Part shown: piece by piece, positions 33,301 to 40,955 of the stretch
Numbering within the stretch: the stretch's first letter is position 1
Layout of the letters: the number at the start of each line of letters is the position of its first letter
NCBI GenBank assembly: GCA_945829115.1
Contig: CALZTP010000009.1
Span: 1-43,615 of the forward strand
Length of the DNA stretch: 43,615 nucleotides
Reading direction: 5' to 3'
Source: an uncultured bacterium
GTDB taxonomy: Bacteria > Bacteroidota > Bacteroidia > Bacteroidales > Bacteroidaceae
Translations under genes and position numbers: made by a program
Notes under the pieces: generated by a model
Databases searched by the model: none
What the model was told of the DNA's origin: nothing
The model's input: the letters and a program-made list of their open reading frames with translations, nothing else

Positions 33301-34306
33301 ACGCTTCTATCAGGTTCACAACGATAAAAATGCCTCTGGAAGCGGTATCGGCTTGCATATCGTTTCAGAATATGTGCGCATGCATAACGGTACGGTAAGC
33401 GTCTCCGACAACTCTCCTTCTGGTGCTGTCTTTACCGTCTCTATACCTGTTGGCAACATCTCTGAAAAAGCTCCGCAGCAAAAGGTTGAGAAGGTGTTTG
33501 ACTATAGCGAATCTGCTGATGAGGGCAGCAAGGAAGCAGAGAATGCTTTCAACATCCTTGTTGTAGACGACAACCGAGACCTCTGCTCCTTTATCTCCGA
33601 CAGTCTTGAAGGAGAATACGGAGTCTACTGTGCAGAGGATGGCGAGCAGGCACTCGTGCAGCTCTCACGGCATAACATAAGCCTTGTAATCAGTGATGTC
33701 ATGATGCCAAACATGAACGGCTTGGAACTTTGCAAGAGAATAAAGACCACGCTGAAATGGTCGCATATCCCTGTTATTCTGCTCACAGCACGTTCTGCAG
33801 AGGCTTCGCTCATTGAGGGCTTGCAGCATGGGGCAGACGATTATATCACCAAACCGTTCAATATCGACCATCTGAAGCTCCGCATTCAAAAGTTTGCGGA
33901 ATGGGCGGCAACAAACCATAAGACCTTCAACCAGAAGATAGACGTTGAGCCGAGTGAGATAACCATCACTCCGCTCGACGAGGAGTTTGTGGCAAGGGCA
34001 CTAAAGCTCGTAGAGAACCATATTGCTGAGGCAGACTATTCTGTCGAGCAGTTAGGAAGAGACATGGGAATGTCGAGAACGAATCTCTATAAGAAGCTGA
34101 TATTCATAACGGGAAAAGGTCCTCATGACTTTATTCGCACCATTCGCTTGAAGCGTGCCTACAGGCTTCTGCAGAAATCACAGATGCAAGTCTCTGAGAT
34201 AGCATATGCCGTTGGCTACAACTCTCCAAAGCGGTTCACGGAAAATTTTAAGGCAGAATATGGCATGACTCCAACAGAATTTGTCAAGAGCAATAAAGAT
34301 GAGTAA
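30317..34306 (+). CDS. Hybrid two-component system (HTCS) regulator
   Basis: A 1329-residue one-protein signalling system. Start chosen at ATG 30317 (or 30320) because the promoter lies downstream of the longer frame's start. Order of parts: signal peptide/first membrane segment; two-component-propeller repeats in the periplasm (LWVATAVGLNRYDG, IWIATDHNGIFVF, IWVGHYNTGISYY, LWLGTDGNGLYI, VWAGTYNNGLYKM); Y_Y_Y domain (YAYRLIGLNDEWVYTTENS); membrane segment (WWMICIYVILLAAIILLIS); histidine kinase with ISHDLRTP (His about 835), NLLSNAMKF, DTGTGI and GSGIGLHI; receiver with ISDVMMPNMNG (Asp about 1127); and an AraC-type DNA-binding domain at the end. All catalytic residues are present. Likely ligand: a pectin oligosaccharide; the neighbouring lyase supports this. 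Confidence 0.95.
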   Translation: MMTRIIFFLAFTFACLHLSGEESILKQTYKFHQLSIHDGLTNNTVNAMLVDSKGYLWVATAVGLNRYDGYDVVRFNNFNGDRTKPILNIEKIQEDALGNIWIENTDMLARYNRYTNRFDLEITDYLNSLGFKLKKGKAVRVKTVSDGGLWVITENKISYLNVKKNKGIKTWNVNISPCPYFEEYHGELFLTDASNLWHFSSETGKVENMSLPKAFKHDKGHLRIYTDNDGLIWVFSMVSEHICYFPSSDVQQQTMFYLPENTHSDMAHSKSNAIRAIFDDTRGKIWIATDHNGIFVFDRFETEFRNLRHSEKDESSISSDNVACLTTDQHGTIWVGHYNTGISYYNENYNMFSHRPIANSDISTMMFDSKGNLWLGTDGNGLYIEHPDGKVVPTQLPKITISSLLEDKNGNVWAGTYNNGLYKMNGQKVEEEYTVENGTLTSNSVWQMATDRKGNIWYSSVFQPLSLFNPSTKTGRLFFSENGDSINATSVISDSEGNIFSGTYYGLWKYSSVEGTGKMMHGNERGTQQFLQQYIGPMFMDNERKQLWMGHKTGITVWEVETDSLYFLDRSSGLLDTDIRGIEKDHNGIFWISSATGISSVFITKGEDKSVSFKVRKFTKREGVETEYFNTFAFTRNLREEVFFGGKNGYTHILPARISSSDATKKPSFGDISIGDSIVTLPEGEEWGKQSLHLSYSDHLIEVKFFPGNLLSANRVLYAYRLIGLNDEWVYTTENSVKLFSLAHGTYTLEVKVAGETGEWSEVNSLTIYVAPPFYLSWWMICIYVILLAAIILLISRKVHNKHEKRIIEQRTNIEQEQMVQMSEMKLRFFTNISHDLRTPLTLITSPLQTLLSEESLPEDVKKRLSLINKNVQILLSQVNKLLDFRRLDVGGESFNPQSAELVQIIRDSTMLFTDYARDKHITLEYLPHRERIYANIDAEKIKKVVYNLLSNAMKFTPPEGKVTVTVNDEEGKILITVADTGTGISNHEKQKIFQRFYQVHNDKNASGSGIGLHIVSEYVRMHNGTVSVSDNSPSGAVFTVSIPVGNISEKAPQQKVEKVFDYSESADEGSKEAENAFNILVVDDNRDLCSFISDSLEGEYGVYCAEDGEQALVQLSRHNISLVISDVMMPNMNGLELCKRIKTTLKWSHIPVILLTARSAEASLIEGLQHGADDYITKPFNIDHLKLRIQKFAEWAATNHKTFNQKIDVEPSEITITPLDEEFVARALKLVENHIAEADYSVEQLGRDMGMSRTNLYKKLIFITGKGPHDFIRTIRLKRAYRLLQKSQMQVSEIAYAVGYNSPKRFTENFKAEYGMTPTEFVKSNKDE

Positions 34307-34347
34307 AAAAGCAATATGCAATGCTTCATAATTATTTTTTTATGAAA

Positions 34348-34379
34348 CTTGCACCTTTCAGAAATTATTACTATCTTTG
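34348..34379 (+). promoter_or_regulatory. Promoter of the kinase-less sensor-regulator
   Basis: CTTG at 34348-34351, a 20-base spacer and TATCTTTG at 34372-34379. It begins about 40 bases after the HTCS stop and shows the next gene is separately transcribed and starts at 34400 or 34412. Confidence 0.7.
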
Positions 34380-34411
34380 CATGCAGAAATTTACTGACTA
34401 TGACATGCACT

Positions 34412-37400
34412 ATGAAAAGAATACTCTTCGCAATAAGCTTTTTGGCAATCACCATATCAAACACAGCAGGAAAACCGTCGTGCAGGGTGAAGACATACAC
34501 CACGGAGAATGGACTCCCCGCAAGCATTGTGTCGAAATTGGCGCAGACGAACGATAATCTCATTTGGATCACCTCTTGGAACGGACTTTCTTGCTTCGAT
34601 GGCTATCGCTTCACCATCTTCTCAAACGCTCCAGGAAACAACATGATGCTGTCTACAAACCATTTGCAGAACGTGAATGCTGGTCACGACAATAATATTT
34701 GGGTGGAGACCTACACCACCGATGTCTATCTCTTCGACACACATAAATGCTGTTATCTGAACGTTTCTAAGATGTTGAAAGGAAGAGATACGTTCAGGCT
34801 GAGAAAGGTGTACACACTGAGAAACGGTGTCACCTGGCTCGTAGGAAAAGATGATATACATTATAGAATTATTGGGCATCCGGAAAAGGGAGATATCACA
34901 GAACACCATTTCTCAGGAAAGATGAAAAAGGCTTTCTGCGATGCAAAAGGGCGAGAATGGTGCTTGACCTCCGAGGCTACCTATATCGATGGAAAGAAGG
35001 CTTGTGAGGAATACTATGAGTTTATTCTCGACGCCTCTGGAAAGACATGGCTGATTGGAACAGATGGCAGGATTAGTGTTCTTACCGAAAATGGGAAGAT
35101 ACGCAGAGAGAAAGACTTCTCCAAAGAGTTCTTTCCGCTGACGGTCTATTGTGCGGTGGTTGTTGACAATCGAACGTTAGTTATTGGAACCACGGCAGGA
35201 CTTGTTGCCTATGACACCAAGACGGGAAGAACAATTCGTGAGCAGGAAGGAAAAACCCTGGGTGCCATAAAGCTCAATATCGACCGGAAGGGAAGGATAT
35301 GGTGTTTCAACAACATGCCTGGAGTCGCTCTTTGCGAAATCTCTGGAGGAAGAATATCCTCCCGCCGTCTTACTACCGATGTTCCACCTGCGCTCTCCTC
35401 GCAATACACCATCTCTGACAATCCTGCCTTCCATGAAGATAATAATGGTACGATATGGACAATACCTGTTTCTGGAGTGTTCTCTTATTACGATGAAGAG
35501 CAAGGCGTGTTGGTGCCATACTGTTTGGAAAGCGCATCGCTGAGATACCACCATCTTCCAAGGGTGAGACGCTCGTTCTCTGACAATCAAGGGAATATGT
35601 GGCTCTTGGGCGCTCATAACCTCTCTGTGGTTACGTTCAAGAACAACGATGTGAAATATTTTGAGATGGAAGACAATAGGGAGGTGCGCTCTGTGCTCCA
35701 CACTCATGATGGCAGAATTGTTCTTGGAAATATAGATGGCTATATTGTTCGTTACGACAAACAGGGAAGGCGAGAGAGCTACCTGTCACCGTCTGGGAAA
35801 TGGCAGAAGGAGCGTGTCGCTTTCAGTCAGAATATCTATGTTCTTTCAGAAGAGGAAGATGGAACACTGTGGATAGGCTCAAAAGGGGAAGGCCTTTTTA
35901 TTGTGAAGCCAGATGGCAGTGTGAGAAACTACCGACATTCTGCTTCTGATGCTTTCTCTCTAAACAGTGACGCTATCTATGACCTTTGTCGCGACACAAA
36001 GGGTAGAATGATGATTGCTACCTTCACTGGCGGCTTGAACATTGCAGTTGAAGATGGTGCTGGCGGACTGAAGTTCATTCACTGCGGCAACAAGCTAAAA
36101 CTCTACGATGGAAAGAAATACAACAAGGTGAGAAGAATCATGACGCTGCCAAATGGTGTTGTCATGCTCTCTACAAGAGAAGGACTCTTGACCTTCTCAG
36201 ACAAATACAAGGATTGGGAGAAAGTGAGATTCTATGCCACAGAGCGTACCGAGGAGGAGAACTCGCTATACTCCAGTGATGTTATTCAGACTTGTTGCAC
36301 CTCAGACGGAAGGGTATTTGTAGCCACCCTTGGTGGAGGACTGCAAGAGATTGTGGCAGAAGATTTTCTTCACGACAATCTGAGAATGTCTTGCATTCTT
36401 GATGCTGAGGGAAGAATTGTTGACCTCCTTGCTGGCGAGAATGCTTTCCTTGGTCTTGCTGCAGATGAAGAGAAAGGGTTATGGGTCGTTGGAGAGTCGA
36501 GAGTGGCATATTTCAAAGATGGCATGCTCACGCTCTGCACATCTACAGACCTTGGAAACGTGAACATCACAGAGGCTCTGCCTTCATACGACAACAGTAG
36601 TGAGTGTCTCGTGTTTGGCGCTGAGGGGTGTGCGCTCGCTATCTCCGCAAAAGATATGCGCCGCACGCCTTCTGTTCCTTCTATCGTTTTTACTGCTGTC
36701 CGCTACATGGATATCGACCATACCATGCCGCTCCTGAACATGGAGGTTTTAGACATAGACATCGACCATCGCACGTTCGCAGTCTATTTCTCTGCAATAG
36801 AATACAACAACAATGACGGTATTCGCTATGCCTACAAGATAGACGATGGAAAATGGGAATATGTGCCTACTGGGCAGAATATGGCGTCGTTTAATGATTT
36901 CCCTCACGGTAGTCATACGCTCTATGTTAAGAGCACCGACTGTAACGGCAACTGGCTGTCTAACGTAAAGACGTTGGAGATTTACGCTCAGCCAACGTTC
37001 TTTGAAAGCTGGTGGGGACGCTCGCTGATTGCACTCTGTCTTGTCTCCCTCCTCGTTTACATTCTTGCGAGATACCTGCGCCACCGCACTCGTGAGATCA
37101 CAGAAGAAGCAAACGAAAGGGCGGAGGCTGGAAAGGTGAGGTATATTCTCCGAAAGCCAGAGGTGGTTAACGAAGAGAATGCCATGATGGAGAAACTGAT
37201 GGCATTTCTCGAAGACCATATCTCTGACCCAGAGCTGAAGATAGACGATATGGCTGCTGCGTTAAATCAGAGTCGCACGGTTTTCTACAAGAACATCAAG
37301 CATATCGCAGAAATGTCGCCAAACGACTTCCTGCGGCACGTGAGAATGCAGCGGGCAGAGAACCTTATACGCATGTCTGAGAAGAACGTCTCTACCATCG

Positions 37401-37528
37401 CCTACGAGATTGGATTCACCGACCCAAAATATTTCAGTAAGTGCTTCAAAAAACATACGGGCATGTCGCCCTCGGAATATAGACAGAAGGTTGTTGCTGA
37501 TAGCAATACTCCCGATGATATTCAATAG
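34412..37528 (+). CDS. Membrane-spanning propeller sensor fused to AraC domain (no kinase/receiver)
   Basis: A 1038-residue protein resembling an HTCS with its centre removed. A signal-anchor (MKRILFAISFLAITISNTAG) precedes about 750 periplasmic residues with propeller repeats (LIWITSWNGLSCFDGYRF, LWIGSKGEGLFIV, MMIATFTGGLNIAV, VFVATLGGGLQEIV) and a Y_Y_Y-type domain (IRYAYKIDDGKWEYV). Then comes a membrane segment (WWGRSLIALCLVSLLVYILA), a short linker, and an AraC/HTH_18 domain (MAAALNQSRTVFYKNIKHI ... IAYEIGFTDPKYFSKCFKKH) at the end. No H-box, ATP-binding or receiver motif is present. It would therefore have to signal through conformational change or oligomerisation across the membrane. 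ATG 34400 is an equally possible start. Targets and ligand unknown; the adjacent HTCS suggests shared pectin control. Confidence 0.88.
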   Translation: MKRILFAISFLAITISNTAGKPSCRVKTYTTENGLPASIVSKLAQTNDNLIWITSWNGLSCFDGYRFTIFSNAPGNNMMLSTNHLQNVNAGHDNNIWVETYTTDVYLFDTHKCCYLNVSKMLKGRDTFRLRKVYTLRNGVTWLVGKDDIHYRIIGHPEKGDITEHHFSGKMKKAFCDAKGREWCLTSEATYIDGKKACEEYYEFILDASGKTWLIGTDGRISVLTENGKIRREKDFSKEFFPLTVYCAVVVDNRTLVIGTTAGLVAYDTKTGRTIREQEGKTLGAIKLNIDRKGRIWCFNNMPGVALCEISGGRISSRRLTTDVPPALSSQYTISDNPAFHEDNNGTIWTIPVSGVFSYYDEEQGVLVPYCLESASLRYHHLPRVRRSFSDNQGNMWLLGAHNLSVVTFKNNDVKYFEMEDNREVRSVLHTHDGRIVLGNIDGYIVRYDKQGRRESYLSPSGKWQKERVAFSQNIYVLSEEEDGTLWIGSKGEGLFIVKPDGSVRNYRHSASDAFSLNSDAIYDLCRDTKGRMMIATFTGGLNIAVEDGAGGLKFIHCGNKLKLYDGKKYNKVRRIMTLPNGVVMLSTREGLLTFSDKYKDWEKVRFYATERTEEENSLYSSDVIQTCCTSDGRVFVATLGGGLQEIVAEDFLHDNLRMSCILDAEGRIVDLLAGENAFLGLAADEEKGLWVVGESRVAYFKDGMLTLCTSTDLGNVNITEALPSYDNSSECLVFGAEGCALAISAKDMRRTPSVPSIVFTAVRYMDIDHTMPLLNMEVLDIDIDHRTFAVYFSAIEYNNNDGIRYAYKIDDGKWEYVPTGQNMASFNDFPHGSHTLYVKSTDCNGNWLSNVKTLEIYAQPTFFESWWGRSLIALCLVSLLVYILARYLRHRTREITEEANERAEAGKVRYILRKPEVVNEENAMMEKLMAFLEDHISDPELKIDDMAAALNQSRTVFYKNIKHIAEMSPNDFLRHVRMQRAENLIRMSEKNVSTIAYEIGFTDPKYFSKCFKKHTGMSPSEYRQKVVADSNTPDDIQ

Positions 37529-37588
37529 AACAAGGGCAGGGGCGTTTTTTTGAGAAGTCATGGCTATTCTGCTTGATTTTTAAAAAAG

Positions 37589-37630
37589 TTTTGTCAGATT
37601 TCGGAATGAGTGTTCTGAAATCTGACAAAA
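37589..37630. terminator. Bidirectional terminator between convergent genes
   Basis: TTTTGTCAGATTTC at 37589-37602 pairs exactly with GAAATCTGACAAAA at 37617-37630, with T-rich flanks on both sides. A second stem, GGGATTTAT at 37652 with ATAAATCCC at 37692, lies between it and the metY stop. Confidence 0.85.
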
Positions 37631-37705
37631 TTTTGTTTTTCTATGACTTTAGGGATTTATCGGTTGTGCCGAATTTTTTTAGGGCGGTTCTATAAATCCC
37701 ACCCT

Positions 37706-38983
37706 TTACATTTTCTCCATTGCCTGACGGAGGTCGGCAATGATATCGTCTGCATTCTCTATGCCAACAGAAAGACGCACAAGGTCTGGAGCGACACCAG
37801 CCTCACGAAGCTGCTCGTCAGACAACTGACGATGGGTGTGACTGGCTGGATGGAGCACACAAGAGCGGGCATCGGCAACATGTGTCACAATAGAGATAAA
37901 CTCCAGATTGTCCATGAAGCGGATTGCTTCCTCTCGAGAACCTTTCAGTCCGAAGGCAATCACTCCACAAGTGCCGTTCGGCATGTACTTCTCAGCAAGA
38001 GAATGGTAGCGGTCGTTCTTCAGTCCGGCATAGTTCACCCAGCCAACCTTGTCGTTGCTCTCAAGCCATTCTGCCACCTTCTGGGCATTGCTGCAATGCT
38101 GGCGCATACGAAGGGCGAGAGTCTCAAGACCGAGGTTTAAGAGGAAAGAGTTCTGTGGGGATGGGATAGAGCCAAGGTCGCGCATGAGCTGTGAAACGAG
38201 CTTGGTGATGTATGCCATCTTTCCAAAAGCCTTTGTGTAGGTCAAACCGTGGTATGACTCGTCTGGCGTTGTCAGTCCAGGGAATTTCTCTGCATATTTC
38301 TCCCAATCGAAGTTTCCTGAGTCAACGATAGCACCTCCCACCTGAGTGGCATGTCCATCCATATATTTTGTTGTGGAATGTGTCACGATATCGCAGCCCC
38401 ATTCAAAAGGTCGGCAGTTGATAGGAGTAGGGAAGGTGTTGTCAACAATGAGAGGCACACCATGCTTGTGGGCCATGTTTGCAAATCGCTCAATGTCGAA
38501 AATCTTTCCTCCAGGGTTTGAGATGCTCTCTCCGAAGAAGCACTTCGTGTTTGGACGGAAGGCAGCCTCTATTCTCTCATCGTCCCACTCAGGGTCTACG
38601 AACGTGCATTCTATTCCGAGCTTCTTCATGGTAACCCCGAAGAGGTTGTAGGTGCCGCCATAGATGGTGTTTGACGTCACGAAATGGTCGCCAGCCTGAC
38701 AGATATTGAACACGGCATAGAAGTTCGCTGCCTGACCGCTACTGGTGAGCATGGCACCTACACCTCCTTCCAGTGCTGCAATCTTCTTTGCCACGGCATC
38801 GTTGGTAGGGTTTGCGAGTCGTGTATAGAAATATCCCTCATCTTTCAAGTCGAAGAGGCGTGCCATCTGGTCGCTGGTGTCGTATTTGAACGTTGTGCTC
38901 TGATAGATTGGGAGCTGCTGTGGCTCACCCTTTGTTGCCTTCCACCCACCGTGGATGCATATTGTTTCTAAGTTTTTTTTCAT
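37706..38983 (-). CDS. metY: O-acetylhomoserine sulfhydrylase-type PLP enzyme
   Basis: A 425-residue Cys/Met-metabolism PLP enzyme. HSTTKYMDGHATQVGG carries the PLP lysine (about Lys206); other family motifs are YTRLANPTNDAV, EGGVGAMLTSSGQAAN, SNTIYGGTYNLF and LIVDNTFPTP. The length and the N-terminal ICIHGGWKATKGE favour the MetY (O-acetyl-L-homoserine aminocarboxypropyltransferase) group, which makes homocysteine from acetylhomoserine and sulfide, over cystathionine lyases. It is transcribed alone; a TAATTTTG -7 box on the minus strand at 39023-39016 lies just upstream. Confidence 0.93.
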   Translation of the reverse strand: MKKNLETICIHGGWKATKGEPQQLPIYQSTTFKYDTSDQMARLFDLKDEGYFYTRLANPTNDAVAKKIAALEGGVGAMLTSSGQAANFYAVFNICQAGDHFVTSNTIYGGTYNLFGVTMKKLGIECTFVDPEWDDERIEAAFRPNTKCFFGESISNPGGKIFDIERFANMAHKHGVPLIVDNTFPTPINCRPFEWGCDIVTHSTTKYMDGHATQVGGAIVDSGNFDWEKYAEKFPGLTTPDESYHGLTYTKAFGKMAYITKLVSQLMRDLGSIPSPQNSFLLNLGLETLALRMRQHCSNAQKVAEWLESNDKVGWVNYAGLKNDRYHSLAEKYMPNGTCGVIAFGLKGSREEAIRFMDNLEFISIVTHVADARSCVLHPASHTHRQLSDEQLREAGVAPDLVRLSVGIENADDIIADLRQAMEKM

Positions 38984-39015
38984 TTTCTTTCACTTGGATT
39001 ATTTCAAAATTGTGG

Positions 39016-39023
39016 CAAAATTA
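39016..39023 (-). promoter_or_regulatory. metY -7 box
   Basis: TAATTTTG on the minus strand; the -33 region is poorly defined (TTTC about 21 bases upstream). About 33 bases before the metY start. Confidence 0.5.
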
Positions 39024-39115
39024 CAGTTTTTACCGCAAAAAAGTGAAAAGAATTTCTTATTTTATGTTAAAATCAGGTTTGTCTGTCTGTTATTTTGCAA
39101 AGCAGCTCCTTGGAA

Positions 39116-40018
39116 TTAGAAAACGCAAGGGTAGGAGAGCAGCTGATAGTATAATGTACGCGCAATGCGACGGTAACCAGCATCGTTAGGGTGCAGGCGG
39201 TCGGTGGCAGGATTTGCGAAGTACTGTGAATGCTGGTCGAGAACGGGATAGAGACCAGAGACGGCATGAAGGTCTATCACCGGTACTGCCCAGAGGTTTC
39301 CGGCTTCCTTCACTGCTTCCACATAGCTGTCGAGCCATAGTCCGAGACTGTTTGGGTAGCTCTCGTCAGGCTGTATGTTCTTCTCGCTGGAAGAGAAGAA
39401 GGCACGATGAATAGGGGTGAGGAGAATGACCTGTTTTGTGGGGAAGAGTTCTTTGATGGTCTTTATTGCGATGTTTATTCTTCCACGGAAAGTAGAGTCG
39501 TTGAGTGAGAGAAGGCGATGCTGGCGTCGTTGTGTGAACCCTTCTCTGTTGCGAGTGTATCTCACGTCACGTTCCTCAATGTCGAACCATTCTCCGAGTG
39601 GTATGGCGTGGTTGTAGTCGTTTGTTCCCATGAAGATAAGGATAGCGTCGAAATTCTGACCATGGTCGTTGAGCAAGGCGTTTGCTTGGCGAGGAATGTC
39701 GTTCCATTGTCTTCCGCTGATGGCATAGCAATAGCTTGTGGCGTTGAGCCATTCGCTCAGCAGAGCCCACCATTTATCTTTTCCTGCTTTCACACGAGGG
39801 TCGGTGATAGAGTCTCCGAAATAGGCAATGCGTTTTCCTTGCCAAGGGTGAACGAACACATTTGCAGCTGTTCCGTCTTTCTCCTCGGCAGCACTCCATG
39901 CCACAGGAGCCTCTTGCATTGCATTATTGTTAAAAACGTTGGCTTTCTCAGGGGTTAGAGCATAAGATGAAGCGGCTATTCCTGCTGCAAACATCGTAAG
40001 CATAATGGTTCTTTTCAT
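39116..40018 (-). CDS. Exported SGNH/GDSL hydrolase (esterase-like)
   Basis: A 300-residue protein with a signal peptide (MKRTIMLTMFAAGIAASSYA). Start set at 40018; Met codons at 40024 and 40075 are upstream alternatives that precede a typical MKR start. SGNH blocks are visible: block I YFGDSITD with the nucleophile Ser, the block III segment IFMGTNDYNH, and block V RLHPNDAGYRRIA with the catalytic Asp-His pair. Such enzymes remove acyl groups, commonly acetyl esters, from glycans. Given the pectin context a pectin or xylan deacetylase role is plausible, but the substrate cannot be read from the sequence. It is preceded by a strong minus-strand promoter. Confidence 0.85.
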   Translation of the reverse strand: MKRTIMLTMFAAGIAASSYALTPEKANVFNNNAMQEAPVAWSAAEEKDGTAANVFVHPWQGKRIAYFGDSITDPRVKAGKDKWWALLSEWLNATSYCYAISGRQWNDIPRQANALLNDHGQNFDAILIFMGTNDYNHAIPLGEWFDIEERDVRYTRNREGFTQRRQHRLLSLNDSTFRGRINIAIKTIKELFPTKQVILLTPIHRAFFSSSEKNIQPDESYPNSLGLWLDSYVEAVKEAGNLWAVPVIDLHAVSGLYPVLDQHSQYFANPATDRLHPNDAGYRRIARTLYYQLLSYPCVF

Positions 40019-40118
40019 AAACATGTCTGTTAGATTTTTCTTTATAAGTTTAGTTTTATATGGATTATAAAACAAGAAGATGGCAGTCCAGAAGTGTTAG
40101 ACTTTCCGTTTCCTTCGG

Positions 40119-40149
40119 CAAAGGTAGTCTGTTTTTCTGAAATAACAAA
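40119..40149 (-). promoter_or_regulatory. Promoter of the SGNH hydrolase
   Basis: On the minus strand, TTTG (40149-40146), a 19-base spacer and TACCTTTG (40126-40119). Leader about 95 bases. Confidence 0.75.
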
Positions 40150-40219
40150 AGAAAAATGCATAGAAATCACTCTTTCAAGAAGTAAGAAAGTGTTCGTTAA
40201 GTTTTTTTATATGTTTATT

Positions 40220-40251
40220 ATTGTGTAAAGCAAGAGAAAATTGTACCTTTG
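40220..40251 (+). promoter_or_regulatory. Promoter of the HIT gene
   Basis: ATTG at 40220-40223, a 20-base spacer and TACCTTTG at 40244-40251. Leader about 80 bases. Confidence 0.7.
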
Positions 40252-40339
40252 CCGATGCAATGACAATGCACGGAGAGGGAATTCTTCCTTTCTCCCGTAT
40301 TCTTTTTTTTATTAACCTAAATTTTTAATTCTAAGAAAA

Positions 40340-40765
40340 ATGTATAGCGATCCAAAAGACTGTCTCTATTGCACAAACAACGAGACACAGAAAAATCTTA
40401 TGATAGAGGTGTGCCACCTGCGTGTTTCAAGACTCTTCGTTTTCAAAGAGCAGACATACCATGGTCGTTGCCTCGTGGCATACGATAAGCATGTGAACGA
40501 CCTCAACGAACTGAACGACCAGCAGCGAAATGACTTCATGGCAGACGTGGCACAGGTGACAAGAGCCATGCAGCGTGCCTTCAATCCTGAGAAGATCAAC
40601 TACGGTGCTTTCTCAGACACACTCTCTCACCTCCATTTCCATCTCGTTCCAAAGTATGTTGGCGGCCCAGACTATCCTGGACTCTTCCGCATGAACCCAG
40701 GAGAGGTTTATCTCTCTGATGAGGAATATGCAGAGATGATAGAGAAAATCAAGAAGGAACTGTAA
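40340..40765 (+). CDS. HIT family hydrolase/transferase
   Basis: A 141-residue histidine-triad protein. HLHFHLVPKY at residues about 97-106 is the HxHxH-type active site that forms a nucleotidyl-His intermediate in this superfamily (dinucleoside or nucleotide-phosphoramidate hydrolysis). The N-terminal CLYC (Cys8, Cys11) is the zinc-binding pair common in bacterial HIT proteins. Length is normal. The natural substrate is not evident. It is a single-gene unit followed by a strong hairpin. Confidence 0.93.
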   Translation: MYSDPKDCLYCTNNETQKNLMIEVCHLRVSRLFVFKEQTYHGRCLVAYDKHVNDLNELNDQQRNDFMADVAQVTRAMQRAFNPEKINYGAFSDTLSHLHFHLVPKYVGGPDYPGLFRMNPGEVYLSDEEYAEMIEKIKKEL

Positions 40766-40803
40766 GAATTGTGAGAACGTTATAAACGTCTCAAATTGTA
40801 AAA

Positions 40804-40852
40804 GTGGGAGACTTGTCCTCCAGACCCACTGACCAGAGGACTTGTCTCCCAC
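40804..40852. terminator. Hairpin between HIT gene and RelA/SpoT homologue
   Basis: GTGGGAGACTTGTCCTC at 40804-40820 pairs with GAGGACTTGTCTCCCAC at 40836-40852, 15 bp interrupted by one TT/TT mismatch, then a T-rich tail. It can serve the convergent genes on both strands. Confidence 0.8.
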
Positions 40853-40955
40853 CTATATTTTTCTTGAATACGATTTTAACGAATTAGGAGTAGACACAAT
40901 AATATGTGTTCCGATAGCAGGTGTGCAGACGATAGCAACATCTGGGTTGTCTCAC

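Larger units (their letters stand above)
40019..40339. other. Divergent promoter region, SGNH hydrolase / HIT protein
   Basis: 321 bases without a gene. It carries the minus-strand promoter at 40119-40149 and the plus-strand promoter at 40220-40251, each with its own leader of roughly 80-100 bases. Confidence 0.75.
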
